Positions 8,017 to 17,364 of a DNA stretch of 50,749 bases are shown piece by piece. Source of the stretch: Chromatiales bacterium. GTDB lineage: Bacteria; Pseudomonadota; Gammaproteobacteria; SZUA-152. Numbering within the stretch: the stretch's first letter is position 1; each line of letters opens with the position of its first letter. The notes beneath the pieces were generated by a model. The model was given only the letters and a program-made list of their open reading frames with translations. It did no database searches and was not told the DNA's origin. Both the position numbers and the translations under genes were made by a program. The stretch is taken from the NCBI GenBank assembly GCA_026982475.1, contig JALSHB010000172.1, positions 1 to 50,749 of the forward strand, given 5' to 3'.

Positions 8017-10215
8017 TCAGCAGACACTGCGAATCACCCGGTCAACCCCCTGCATGGCCAGTGCCGACTCGATGACACCACCTCTGAGTCTCGTCCATAG
8101 CATGGAGGCAAATATCCCCTCCCCCGGATGACCGCCGATTTTCCTGTCATCCCCAGACTCCGAGATGACCAATCGATCCTCGTATTCGGGGAAGGAAATC
8201 GATATGTGATACAAGCCATCCTCCCGGCTCTCTGTGCAGCGAAGGGGGGGGCTCGCCTGGGATGCGAATTGCCCAGCGATTACCGAGGTCGCCTGTGGAT
8301 CGAGAATTCGCAGGCAGATCTGTGGCGCCGCCTCCAACCGACCATAGGAGTCAGACACCCATCCGCCCAGCGGATCCAGGCTACCGGTCCGGATATCCTG
8401 CAGTGAAAGGTTTCTTCCCAGCCAGAGACGGGTGCGGGTACAGCCGTTGTCAATCGTCAGACCATTTTCCTCTCGAAACACCTCGCAACCTTCCGCGCAT
8501 TGAAATCTCAGCTCCGCACTCGTTTCGCCCCTCGCCTGGACAGGGAGCAGATCGTATATCAGCCAGTAATCGTCAGCGATCACGATGATACCCCTGCGGG
8601 CACCGTTATAGACATTGCCCGTCTGGAGTTCCGACTCCATCCAGGTTGCCGCGCCGGATTGCAAAACTCTCGTACGGCCATGTGCAGTGCATCGTGCATT
8701 TCGAAAATCCCTGTTCAACGTCCCCAAGGGGTCTTCGGCATCCAGCATCAGGCCATTGTGGGCCTCTGGCGAGGCAAGATAGGCCCTCCAGTTTATCCCA
8801 TGATCCCGGACACCGTATCGGTAGGAATGCGTGCCGCTGTCAACCCAGACAGGCTCATTGTCAGCCGTTAGGTAGACGGCATGGAGATCCGCATGGGCAT
8901 GCCCTGCATGCGAGGGCAGCCCTGCCCGCGGGGCCGTACGAAAAACGAGGCGATCTCCCGTTGCAGGCGTCTCCCAGACAATGATTCCGCCATCGGGAAA
9001 GCTGTGAATGACGGGGGTATCCCGCGCCACGCCCTCCTCTTCTGGAGGACAAAGCCCACCATCCAATAGCCAGTAGGCACTCTCCACCGAGAAATCCCAG
9101 CGTGGAGCAACCGGAACCCCCGCGTCGTACAGCCCCCGGTAAATCTCGCGCAAGCCCCCCGGACTCCGGCCCGGTTCGCCGCAGAATGGGAACATGGAGT
9201 CTTCGGTGGCATTTCCTAGCGAAATAGGCTTGCCGGTCTCACCAGCCAGAACGGTCTGGAAGCGGAGCATCTTTTCCAGGCGCGTGGAATCCTCCTGCCG
9301 AAGGGTCTCGCCGGCCTTTTTCTTCAACAGAACGTAGATCGCCGACACCTCGGAAGCGATCTCATGGTAGTGGCTGGATGCCTCGAAACCGCTGCCATCG
9401 TCATAGACCTGGCGTTCCCATTCGCGCAGCCAGGGGGCTTCAAACTCCCCCCACACATCCACATCAACCAGGTCGGGAAGGACAAATTCCACGAACCAGC
9501 CACCAAAATAGTCGATCAGGAGGTGATTGTTGGCAACGGCGTCGCCAAGACGCCCGTGCAGAAAGGCAATGTCGGCAACCAGGATCTTCAGCAGGTTCAA
9601 CTGAAGGGCATCCGGTTGTCCCCTGTCCAGCATCAGGATCCGCAGGCACCAGCAGACTACCAGCAAGCGCTGAATGACAAGCATGTTGCTGAAATAGGCC
9701 CCCGAATCATCTTCCCTGGCGTTGACCATCCACTGCTCGATGAACTGGTTTATCCGGGGAGCATCGTGACCACCGATGGTGCCAAAGACCCATGCGGGAA
9801 GAAAGGCGAAGCGGTGGGGGCGGAGGCGATAGAGAACGTCCTGACGGCGCTCACCCAGGGCATGCAGCGCACGGAAAAAGTCATCATCGACAGGTATCTT
9901 CTCGTCATAGACCGTGATGAAACCCAAGCGATCACCGTCAGGCGCAGGCTCGGGCCGCGGCCACCGGTTCCCACTGGAAGAAATCTCGGGGTAACGTCGT
10001 ACGGTATCCTCGCTGACAAGGGTGCAAAACCGGTCGCTGGCGGCGAGCTTGCGCCAGAGTCGGACAAACTCCTCACCACGCCCCTCTCCGGGGTCGCGCA
10101 AGAGACATGTATTGAGGCTTTCGAAGTCTGGCCGGTATCGCCTCTCGCTGTGACGCGAAAGCGTGAGCAACGAAATCGGCGCGGCGAAAAGACGCTTGGT
10201 AAATTCCTTGATCAT
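8017..10215 (-). CDS. Heparinase II/III-family polysaccharide lyase
   Basis: 732 aa from ATG at 10215, preceded by GAGG about 11 bp upstream; the open frame continues to 10335 without a better start. The N-terminal half is a helical (alpha/alpha-barrel) region with YDDGSGFEASSHYHEIASEV near residue 290, the Tyr-His block of this family. The C-terminal half holds the heparinase II/III beta-sheet domain with HAGHAHADLHAVYL and WVDSGTHSYRYG near 440-475. Such proteins cleave uronic-acid-containing chains by beta-elimination, and members are common in exosortase A loci. It may edit or release the polymer this locus makes. No clear Sec signal is visible, so its location is uncertain. Confidence 0.9.
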   Translation of the reverse strand: MIKEFTKRLFAAPISLLTLSRHSERRYRPDFESLNTCLLRDPGEGRGEEFVRLWRKLAASDRFCTLVSEDTVRRYPEISSSGNRWPRPEPAPDGDRLGFITVYDEKIPVDDDFFRALHALGERRQDVLYRLRPHRFAFLPAWVFGTIGGHDAPRINQFIEQWMVNAREDDSGAYFSNMLVIQRLLVVCWCLRILMLDRGQPDALQLNLLKILVADIAFLHGRLGDAVANNHLLIDYFGGWFVEFVLPDLVDVDVWGEFEAPWLREWERQVYDDGSGFEASSHYHEIASEVSAIYVLLKKKAGETLRQEDSTRLEKMLRFQTVLAGETGKPISLGNATEDSMFPFCGEPGRSPGGLREIYRGLYDAGVPVAPRWDFSVESAYWLLDGGLCPPEEEGVARDTPVIHSFPDGGIIVWETPATGDRLVFRTAPRAGLPSHAGHAHADLHAVYLTADNEPVWVDSGTHSYRYGVRDHGINWRAYLASPEAHNGLMLDAEDPLGTLNRDFRNARCTAHGRTRVLQSGAATWMESELQTGNVYNGARRGIIVIADDYWLIYDLLPVQARGETSAELRFQCAEGCEVFREENGLTIDNGCTRTRLWLGRNLSLQDIRTGSLDPLGGWVSDSYGRLEAAPQICLRILDPQATSVIAGQFASQASPPLRCTESREDGLYHISISFPEYEDRLVISESGDDRKIGGHPGEGIFASMLWTRLRGGVIESALAMQGVDRVIRSVC

Positions 10216-10539
10216 CAAACACGAAACCTCGCTACCATCCAAACGGAAGACTGGTGCACTGCGGATTGATACATAAAGCAGTACCCGGAAAGCCTGCATG
10301 CGCGAGAACAGCCAACCTCTGCTCACTTGACTCACTTGGCGCGATGTACTGGCGCACTGCCCCGACTGGACACGCAGCTTCCGCCCAAAACGGTTATTTT
10401 CTCACCTCCATTCACCAGACACAAAAAAATAATCTTGCAAATGCTCGCCGCCCTTGATTCCCCGGCACACCCACCGGCTCGCCCCTGAAACCAGGAGATG
10501 GGAAAGTATGACGAAGCCTTTGATTTATTCATCGCTTCG
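10216..10539. other. Intergenic region upstream of the lyase operon
   Basis: This 324-bp stretch lies between the start of the heparinase-like gene and the left edge of the IS remnant. It should contain the promoter for the minus-strand 10215-to-303 gene set, but I could not find a convincing -35/-10 pair or a correctly spaced sigma-54 site. An A-tract around 10424-10430 is the only conspicuous feature. The open frame of the lyase continues into it to 10335 without a credible start. Confidence 0.4.
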
Positions 10540-11392
10540 TCCATAGAGTTGCCCCGTTTTCGTGGACATCTGAGTATCTTGCAAAAGGAGGGGCCTGGAA
10601 ATGGACAAAACGAGAAAACCATATCCGCCGGAGTTTCGGCAACAGATAGTGAAGCTGGTACGGGCAGGCCGGCCCCCGGAGTCACTAGCCCGGAAGTTCG
10701 AGCCGACGGCTGAGAGCATCTGCAACTGGGTAAAGCAGGCAGACCGAGACGAGGGTCGTCGTGATGACGGCCTGAAGAGCCCGGAGCGTGAGAAGCTCTG
10801 CGTCTGCGGCGCGAGAACCGCCAGTTGAAGATCGGGCGGGAAACCAACTCGGTGCCACCGGAGTCTTCGAGTTCGTAAAGGTGAATCGGGCCGATTGCCC
10901 GGTTGCTACGATGTGCCGGCTGCTCGGTGTCTCCACGAGCGGGTACTATGCGCGGCTGAACCGTCCTGAGTCGGCCAGAACGTGGGGATACTGCTCTGGC
11001 TGGCAAGATTGAGGCAATCCACTCCCGTTCTCGTGGGATCTATGGTGCCCCTCGCATCCCTGCCGAGCTGCGTGCTGAGGGCGAGCAGGTCGGTCGCAAG
11101 CGGGTAGCGCGGCTGATGAGGGCAAAGGGTCTGGTGGGTGCCAACCTCCGCAAGGGTTGCCGCACGACATCTCGCGACGAGGCAGCCCGGCCGGCGCCGG
11201 ACCTGGTGGAGCGGGGGTATACCGCCGAGGCCCCGAACCGGCTGTGGGTGGCGGATATCACCTATGTGCCGACTTGGGAGGGGTTCCTATGCCTGGCTGT
11301 AGTGCTGGACGTGTTCAGTCGACGTACCGTGGGCTGGGACATGGCTGCGCACCTACGGACCGAACTAGTGCTTTCCGCGCTCAACATGACAC
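10540..11392 (+). pseudogene. Degraded IS3-family insertion sequence
   Basis: An orfA-like frame starts at 10601 behind AAAGGAGG (MDKTRKPYPPEFRQQIVKLV) and carries the helix-turn-helix segment typical of IS3 OrfA. It loses frame near 10795, and the leucine-zipper region is shortened by an internal deletion. OrfB-like sequence resumes at about 10840 (CRLLGVSTSGYY), shifts frame again near 10985, then runs through IEAIHSRSRGIYGAPRI to WVADITYVPTWEGFLCL and VVLDVFSRRTVGW. The first two Asp residues of the DDE triad are present. The match stops after LVLSALNM at about 11392, so the third acidic residue and the right end are gone. The left end is placed near 10540 by resemblance to IS3-family termini. 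It cannot transpose on its own. Confidence 0.85.
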
Positions 11393-12003
11393 TTCCGCAT
11401 CATCGGCATTCGCCACTGGACTGTCTATCGCTGATCAACATCGAACGACAGCATGCCCGGTACAGGGGCGAGCTTCATACCCCAAATGTTGAACCGTCCA
11501 CAGAAGTGGGGTAGCCCCAGTACCAGGCCGCCCACCCAAATTGGATACCAAACAGATGAGATGGCAGACAAACCACCTCCGGCACCCTGGGTGGCCAGTA
11601 GGTTCAACAGCAACTCGGCATCACTGCCCCTCCCGCCGGCGCCGCCGCAGATGGTTGGCCCGAGCCAGGCGCAGGCCCAACTTCAATTGCCGACACAGCC
11701 GGCCCAGCAACACCCAGGCCCCGGAACCGGTCAATTTCACGTCCGTGGAATCGATCTCGACGATAGGCGGTGTAGGCTGTACTCTCTTTATCGACGCACC
11801 CGCGATGTGAGGGTTTGGTTATCCGGTATTTTGCCGTATCTCCTCACAGCGTGCGCTTCTCCATTTCCTCTAGCCGGGCTTATCCTGGAACATGGCCATG
11901 TTGCGTTCATATTTATAACTACTTTATAGTTGTATGAAGTAGTGCTTTTCTAGCCGAAGGAGACATCCAGCAAGACTTTGGGCTAAAACAAAAGACCTGC
12001 AAA
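11393..12003. other. Non-coding debris downstream of the IS remnant
   Basis: These 611 bp contain no gene I can support. The open frames are short or Pro/Gln-rich with no recognisable motif. A reverse-strand stretch around 11625-11790 reads PIVEIDSTDVKLTGSGAW and could be a transposase or other gene remnant, but I cannot assign it. From about 11930 the base composition becomes visibly AT-richer and leads into the glycosyltransferase gene, marking a composition boundary. Confidence 0.5.
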
Positions 12004-13269
12004 GTGAGACATCTTCTTTTCCTACCCTCAAACAAACCCTCTGAAATGAACAATAATCTACCACAAATTTTCGCCTTAGCACCGATCAACTGGCATTTCC
12101 CATGGTGGACCGACAGACAGCACCTTTTATCAAGACTGGCTGCGAGAGGATGGCCAATAGTCTTTAGCAGTGGCCCACTAAGCCTTTGGGAAAGGGAAAG
12201 CCATGAATGGATGCACAGTAGTATATTTGGCAGAGCTGAGAGATTTGAGACAGGTGATAACAGACCACCACTGTTGATTGATCACCCAGGGAAGGTTCTT
12301 CCACTCTGGCCGAAGTTCCCTAAATGGGATCAGGTAGTCCGGCGCCGGCATGCCAGGCGACTGCAACTCATAGCCGGCAACAATAACGAAGCGGGCCGCA
12401 TCGCCTTCATCTGCTATCCATCGTTCCTTCCTTACGTGGATCTTCTTGATGCTCGATGGGTCGTATTGCACATCAATGATGCGTGGAATACATTCAGCGA
12501 CTGGAATGATGAGTTGAGCAATAATTTCTCAAAACTTGCGGAACGGGCTGATCTTATCACATGTATTGCAGGAAGTATGGCGCGTTCCTTGACTGTGGAC
12601 GGCCTTGAGAAAGTCAAGATCATTCATCATGGCGTAGATGCAGATGCTATAATCGCAGGACATGCGGCTCCGTGCCCCACTGACATCAAGGATATACCAC
12701 ATCCCCGTATAGGCTACCTTGGTCGAATTACACAAAAGGTTGATCTTGGCCTGGTGCATAAAATTGCCTCACAGCATCCTGATTGGCATTGGGTAATGAT
12801 TGGTACCATTGCAGGTATTCGAGATGCAAGTCCATCTGGACAAGATTTGAGAAAATGCCTATCACTCCCTAACATACATTTCATTGGACGCAAGGATCAG
12901 ATCGACCTACCCGCCTATTTGTGCCATATGGATGTAAACACCTTATGTTACAAGGTTGATGAAACTGGATTCTGGACATCAGGGTTTCCCCTCAAACTTT
13001 TTGAATACCTTGCTTCAGGCAAACCAGTCATTGGGAGTGACATCGAAAACATAAAGCCATATGCAGATGTCATTGACATTGCCAAAACACCCGAGGCATG
13101 GATTGAATCAATCAAACATGCGTTAATGTATGGAGGAGTCGGCACACCAGAACGGCGAAAGCAAGTCGCGTATGAAAATACCTGGGAAAAACGAACAGAT
13201 GACATGGAGCACCACCTCATGGACATGATAAAAACATGCGCGAACCACACTGGATCAGCTGCCAAATGA
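12004..13269 (+). CDS. Glycosyltransferase (GT4/TuaH-like), AT-richer than its neighbours
   Basis: 421 aa from GTG at 12004; an ATG at 12046 is an alternative, and neither has a strong ribosome site. The N-terminal Rossmann half includes WVVLHINDAWNTF and a RADLITCIAGSMARSL block near 190. The C-terminal half shows HPRIGYLGRITQKVDLGLV near 240, GTIAG and, near 330, GFPLKLFEYLASGKPVIGSD, the donor-binding region of GT-B family 4 enzymes. It should add one sugar to a lipid-linked chain at the cytoplasmic face. It lies on the opposite strand from most genes here, follows an IS remnant, and is clearly AT-richer than the surrounding genes, suggesting acquisition together with the flippase. Confidence 0.85.
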   Translation: MRHLLFLPSNKPSEMNNNLPQIFALAPINWHFPWWTDRQHLLSRLAARGWPIVFSSGPLSLWERESHEWMHSSIFGRAERFETGDNRPPLLIDHPGKVLPLWPKFPKWDQVVRRRHARRLQLIAGNNNEAGRIAFICYPSFLPYVDLLDARWVVLHINDAWNTFSDWNDELSNNFSKLAERADLITCIAGSMARSLTVDGLEKVKIIHHGVDADAIIAGHAAPCPTDIKDIPHPRIGYLGRITQKVDLGLVHKIASQHPDWHWVMIGTIAGIRDASPSGQDLRKCLSLPNIHFIGRKDQIDLPAYLCHMDVNTLCYKVDETGFWTSGFPLKLFEYLASGKPVIGSDIENIKPYADVIDIAKTPEAWIESIKHALMYGGVGTPERRKQVAYENTWEKRTDDMEHHLMDMIKTCANHTGSAAK

Positions 13270-13551
13270 CGGCATAGTCCCCAATGCACTGGTCGCCGTC
13301 CAGCCCAGTCACAATGAGCAACTCCCCACGGAAAAACAGCGTAACGAGGTGTAGACCACCATATACGCCGAACAACTGAAGCTTGCGCTGGCACAGAGCC
13401 ATCCTGCCAGCATCTCCGATCCAGCCCTATCGAAGACGGTCATGAGGCGGATACAAAGGCAGCCAATACGCCCCTATCCCTAGCATTGTTGAACCACCAT
13501 TCCACGCACGCACCCCAAAGCATGTGACATTCACTCATTAACCTAACTTCA
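13270..13551. other. Spacer with possible transposase remnant
   Basis: 282 bp between the glycosyltransferase and flippase genes. The plus strand, in line with the glycosyltransferase frame but broken by stops, reads phrases such as YAEQLKLALAQ that resemble the N-terminal part of IS66-type transposases. This is a weak impression from composition only. I see no promoter or terminator that I would defend. Confidence 0.3.
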
Positions 13552-15042
13552 ATGGCAGCTCCGAACGAAAGGATCAATAAGAAGAATATCGCTGGACACA
13601 TGCTCAGGGGTACCTTCTGGAATGTCCTCATGCGCTGGAGCATCCGCGCCATCGGCCTGATCAATGTCGTCATACTCGCCCGGCTGCTGACGCCGGACGA
13701 TTTCGGTATCGTGGCCATGGGCATCATAACCATGGCATTGCTCGAATCCTTCGCCAATCTCAATGTCACCTCCCTCATCATCCGCGAGAAAAACCTCGAC
13801 AGGGCGACCATCGATACCGCCTGGAGCATGCAGTTCCTGCAAAACCTGGCACTCGCGTTCATCCTCGCGGCCTCTGCCCCTCTGATTGCCACCTACTTCG
13901 GCGATCCACGCGTCACCGACATCATCCTGGTACTCGCCATTGCCACTAGCATCCGTGGCCTGACCAACATCGGCATGACCCTGGTCAGACGCGAGCTCGA
14001 CTATGCCAAGGACTTCCGCTTCGAGGTCTACAAGAAACTCTCCATATTCAGCATCACTCTTGCCCTGGCGCTCAGCCTGCAAAGTTACTGGGCTATTGTG
14101 ATCGGACAACTGGCCGGTGCCGTCATCGAAGTCATCCTCAGCTTTCTCATGCACTCCTACCGGCCTCGGCCACAGCTAAAGAATTGCAGACGTTTCTTAA
14201 ACTTCGGTCTCATCATGAGTCTGACCAACACACTCCAATACCTGAACCAGCGATTCGACAGCTGGGTCGTCGCAGGCATCAGTAACGCAGCCACCTTCGG
14301 CCTCTACAACATCGCCCTGGAACTGTCCCGGATGATCATCAACGAGATAACCACCCCGGTGAATCGGGCCCTGTATCCTGCCTACGCCAAGATATCCCAC
14401 GACCGGGAGGGCCTGGCGGAGATCTACCTGAACACCCTGGGCATCATCATCACCCTGTACTTTGCCCTTGGCATCGGATTGCACATGGTCGCCGACGAGA
14501 TGGTCCGCGTCATCCTGGGCGAGAAGTGGCTCGATGCCATCCCGATCATCGAATGGCTGGCGCTGCTCGCCCTCTTCGAAGGCATCTTCCAGATGCTGGC
14601 AGGCAATGTCGTGAATGTTATTCACAAGGAGAAGGCAGGGCTCTACCTGCACATCGGCAGATTCATCATGATCGCGCCTGCAATCATCGTTGCCAGCCTC
14701 TTTGGTGACATCATCACCATAGCCATGACGGCGGCCCTGGCAACAGCGGCCTATATCCCCATCACCATCGGTGTCGCCGCAAGGCTGTTCGGCGTAGGCT
14801 CCTGGCGCATTACAATTCTTTTCTGGCGGCCTGTGCTGGCGGGCATGGTCATGGGCCTCAGTATCGAGGCGCTGCATGTCTCCACCCGGCTGCCCATTCT
14901 GGGGTTAGTGTTGGACATCCTCGTCGGCGCGCTCACCTACACGTCCGCGTTGCTGGCGCTCTGGTTCCTCGCAGGGCGACCGGACGGAGCCGAAAGGCAG
15001 GTACTCGACAAGTTCAGAAAAAAACTGCATCCCCGCGCATGA
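13552..15042 (+). CDS. Wzx/WzxC-type polysaccharide flippase
   Basis: 496 aa with about 12-14 membrane helices and the length expected for MOP-superfamily oligosaccharide exporters. The N-terminus contains GTFWNVLMRWSIRAIGLINV followed by LARLLTPDDFGIVAMG, the family's first-helix signature. It should flip undecaprenyl-diphosphate-linked repeat units to the periplasm. No other flippase is seen in the window, so this gene is probably essential to the pathway although it sits in the inverted, foreign-looking segment. It ends 11 bp before the stop of the convergent CapK-like gene. Its composition is closer to the rest of the locus than that of the preceding glycosyltransferase. Confidence 0.92.
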   Translation: MAAPNERINKKNIAGHMLRGTFWNVLMRWSIRAIGLINVVILARLLTPDDFGIVAMGIITMALLESFANLNVTSLIIREKNLDRATIDTAWSMQFLQNLALAFILAASAPLIATYFGDPRVTDIILVLAIATSIRGLTNIGMTLVRRELDYAKDFRFEVYKKLSIFSITLALALSLQSYWAIVIGQLAGAVIEVILSFLMHSYRPRPQLKNCRRFLNFGLIMSLTNTLQYLNQRFDSWVVAGISNAATFGLYNIALELSRMIINEITTPVNRALYPAYAKISHDREGLAEIYLNTLGIIITLYFALGIGLHMVADEMVRVILGEKWLDAIPIIEWLALLALFEGIFQMLAGNVVNVIHKEKAGLYLHIGRFIMIAPAIIVASLFGDIITIAMTAALATAAYIPITIGVAARLFGVGSWRITILFWRPVLAGMVMGLSIEALHVSTRLPILGLVLDILVGALTYTSALLALWFLAGRPDGAERQVLDKFRKKLHPRA

Positions 15043-15053
15043 GCCGGTTTCTG

Positions 15054-16406
15054 TCAGACGGACACCAGACTCTTTACATAGCGATACTTGCCGGAGCCTT
15101 CGGGGTTGATCCTGTCGACGAACTCCAGCTTGACCTCCGTGTCCTCACCAAGCCTTGCCCTCATGCCGTGAATAATTTCCTCCTCGGTCCGCGAGGTAAA
15201 CTCGGCGTTGCGAACGATGAGAATCCTGAGAACGCCAACCGACTCCTGAACGATCTGAAATGAATCGATCCCGGCGAGATCCCGCAAGACATAGATCAGC
15301 GCCAGGCCGTGCATGACCGTACCGTCTTCGCGCACGATGAAATCCGTCGTCCTGCCCTGTATCTCGCGCAGGAGTGGAAGTCCCCTTCCACAGCGGCAGG
15401 GTTCGTCATCGAGAACGGCCACATCGCCCGTCCGGTAGCGGATGAAGGGAAAGTCACTGGTCGCCATGTGGGTGACGACGACCTCGCCCGCCTGTCCCGT
15501 CTCGACTGGGCTTCCATCGGCATCGACAATCTCCACGACGATATCCTCGGCGGTGATGTGCATGCCGCCTTCGGGGCACTGGTGGGCGATGAAACCAGCA
15601 TCGCGTCCGCCATAACCGTTGGCGACCGGGCAGGCGAAGACCCGTTCGATGCGTTCGCGCTGGTCGTCGTAGAGCTTTTCCGAGGTGACGAAGGCCACAC
15701 GGATGCCGAGATCCGTCATGTCGATGCCCGATCCTTCGGCATGGCCGGCAATCATCGCAATGGACGAGGGATAGCCGAACAGCATGCGTGGCCGGATGCG
15801 GCGGATCTCATCGACGAAGTTGCCGAGATTTTCTTTCGACATCTCGAATGCGGGAAGCAGATGGGTGCGCAGCAGCTTGTCCCGAATCAGCCGTATCCGA
15901 TCCTGCGAGCCCAGCTCGATGGGCGAGCCCCAGACCACGATCTCCGGGTCACCGATATCGACACCCCACCAGCGCGTGGCCCGCCACTTGGCCGCCACGT
16001 CGTGACTGACCCGTTCCTTTCCGAGATAAAAGATGAGTGGCTCGCCACTGGACCCGCCCGTGTTGAATCGTGACAGGGGGGCATGGCCTTCGGCCTTTAG
16101 TCGTTCCGTGTTTTCGCGTATCAGCCCCTTGCTCAGACAGGGCAATCTGGCCAGTTCGTCGATACTGTTCATGTCTTTCGGGGAGAAACCTGCCTGCTCG
16201 AACAGGTCACGATAGTACGGCACCCTTTCACCGGCCTGCTGCAGGAAGGTGCGTAGACGCCGCAGCTGATACGCCTGCATTTCCTGTGGCGAATACCACT
16301 GGGTACGTTCCATCTCCTTTCGCACGGCAACGCTTGCGTGCCCCTTCAGGCGCTCGTGCAGGGGAAACAGCAAACCGCTGACCAGCCGGGTATAGATACC
16401 GCTCAT
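15054..16406 (-). CDS. CapK-like adenylate-forming enzyme (phenylacetate-CoA ligase family)
   Basis: 450 aa from ATG at 16406. The frame is open further upstream, but that portion is the shadow of the preceding sulfotransferase; the ATG overlaps that gene's TGA as ATGA. The adenylation motif FNTGGSSGEPLIFY near residue 115 and the C-terminal GEVVVTHMATSDFPFIRYRT block near 325 (residues listed in part) are typical of PaaK/CapK proteins. A Cys-containing DEPCRCGRGLP segment may bind metal. In capsule loci this family is thought to activate a carboxylate as acyl-adenylate or thioester for attachment to the polysaccharide; the substrate is unknown. Overlap with the sulfotransferase suggests the two act in one modification step. 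Confidence 0.88.
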   Translation of the reverse strand: MSGIYTRLVSGLLFPLHERLKGHASVAVRKEMERTQWYSPQEMQAYQLRRLRTFLQQAGERVPYYRDLFEQAGFSPKDMNSIDELARLPCLSKGLIRENTERLKAEGHAPLSRFNTGGSSGEPLIFYLGKERVSHDVAAKWRATRWWGVDIGDPEIVVWGSPIELGSQDRIRLIRDKLLRTHLLPAFEMSKENLGNFVDEIRRIRPRMLFGYPSSIAMIAGHAEGSGIDMTDLGIRVAFVTSEKLYDDQRERIERVFACPVANGYGGRDAGFIAHQCPEGGMHITAEDIVVEIVDADGSPVETGQAGEVVVTHMATSDFPFIRYRTGDVAVLDDEPCRCGRGLPLLREIQGRTTDFIVREDGTVMHGLALIYVLRDLAGIDSFQIVQESVGVLRILIVRNAEFTSRTEEEIIHGMRARLGEDTEVKLEFVDRINPEGSGKYRYVKSLVSV

Positions 16407-17239
16407 GACGTCGAAACCGTTTCCTTCATACGCTGATGAAACCGTTCCGCCAGGCCTTCGCACAAGGCGGCCACGTCTGGCTCGATCTCGGGGGGGGGCC
16501 GCTTGCGGATGGAGCGTGGCGAAACCCAGCGCGATATGCCCTGGCTGTAGCGAATCCCGACAAATTGGAAAACCCGCTCGATTTCCTCGCCGGGCTGGGT
16601 GACCAGCGTTTCGTAGGAGACCAGTCTCAGCCGCGGGTCTGTGTCCAGCGCCTGCTCGAAGAACAGGATGTTCCGGTAATACCACTTGAGCGCCGCGGCC
16701 GTGGCCTCGTTGATATCCGGATGGGTGTACTTGCGGATCAGCGCATGGGTTTCGTCCGACATGCCCTCGCCTCGCCAGCCACAGGCATGGCGATCCTTGG
16801 CGATCAACTGGATTCGTTCCGCGAACCCCGGGAAAGAGATCATCAGGGAATTTACCGTATCCCGATAGTCTCGAACCACCCACAATGCCTTGGCAGGGGC
16901 AAACTCATCCAGCAGGGAACGCAGATGCTGGGACTCCAGCAGGGCCTTGATGACAAACACCTCGCCACCGGATCGCTCGATGAGTCCGTGAATATGCTGG
17001 CGGTCGCGCATGTGATAATCGTCGAAGGCGCGGGGATCTCTCTCGTGATAGGTGTCCGTCTGCATACTGCGCTCGAAGAGATCCATCACCAGGTTGGTTC
17101 CGGATCGTTGCATGCCGGCAACGAGCACCTGCCCCCGCGGCTTCAGGCCCCGCACGCGCCGGGCCGTGGAGAGCAGGCTTTTCCTTGCCAGGATACCCAG
17201 CCTGTCGATTTTTTCGTGGTAGTACGAAAGAGATTCCAT
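16403..17239 (-). CDS. Second sulfotransferase family protein
   Basis: 278 aa from ATG at 17239, preceded by AAAGGAA; the longer open frame upstream lacks family similarity. The PAPS loop VLVAGMQRSGTNLVMDLF sits near residue 40 and the second phosphate-binding region ALWVVRDYRDTVNS near 110, in the same order as in the first sulfotransferase (6983-7897). Overall similarity to that protein looks low, so the two probably differ in substrate. The stop overlaps the CapK-like start (ATGA). About 125 bp separate it from the upstream glycosyltransferase. Likely role: sulfation of a sugar hydroxyl or amine, or of a glycolipid. Confidence 0.88.
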   Translation of the reverse strand: MESLSYYHEKIDRLGILARKSLLSTARRVRGLKPRGQVLVAGMQRSGTNLVMDLFERSMQTDTYHERDPRAFDDYHMRDRQHIHGLIERSGGEVFVIKALLESQHLRSLLDEFAPAKALWVVRDYRDTVNSLMISFPGFAERIQLIAKDRHACGWRGEGMSDETHALIRKYTHPDINEATAAALKWYYRNILFFEQALDTDPRLRLVSYETLVTQPGEEIERVFQFVGIRYSQGISRWVSPRSIRKRPPPEIEPDVAALCEGLAERFHQRMKETVSTS

Positions 17240-17364
17240 CGAATGAAGCGTTCCTTTCAAAAGTTCAGCGGGGCATTTCCCTGAAACAGGAGCACCCGCA
17301 ACCCGTCCTGCCGGGAAAGCGGGAAATCCCCGCCCTGAGACGGTACCCTGCACAGGACAACGCG

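Noticed and set aside
10381-10480. Possible sigma-54 site upstream of the heparinase-like gene
   Set aside because: The GG-to-GC distance is one base too short and the -24 half deviates from consensus.
16407-16883. Upstream extension of the CapK-like frame
   Set aside because: It overlaps the second sulfotransferase in another frame and has no family similarity; the ATGA junction gives the natural start.
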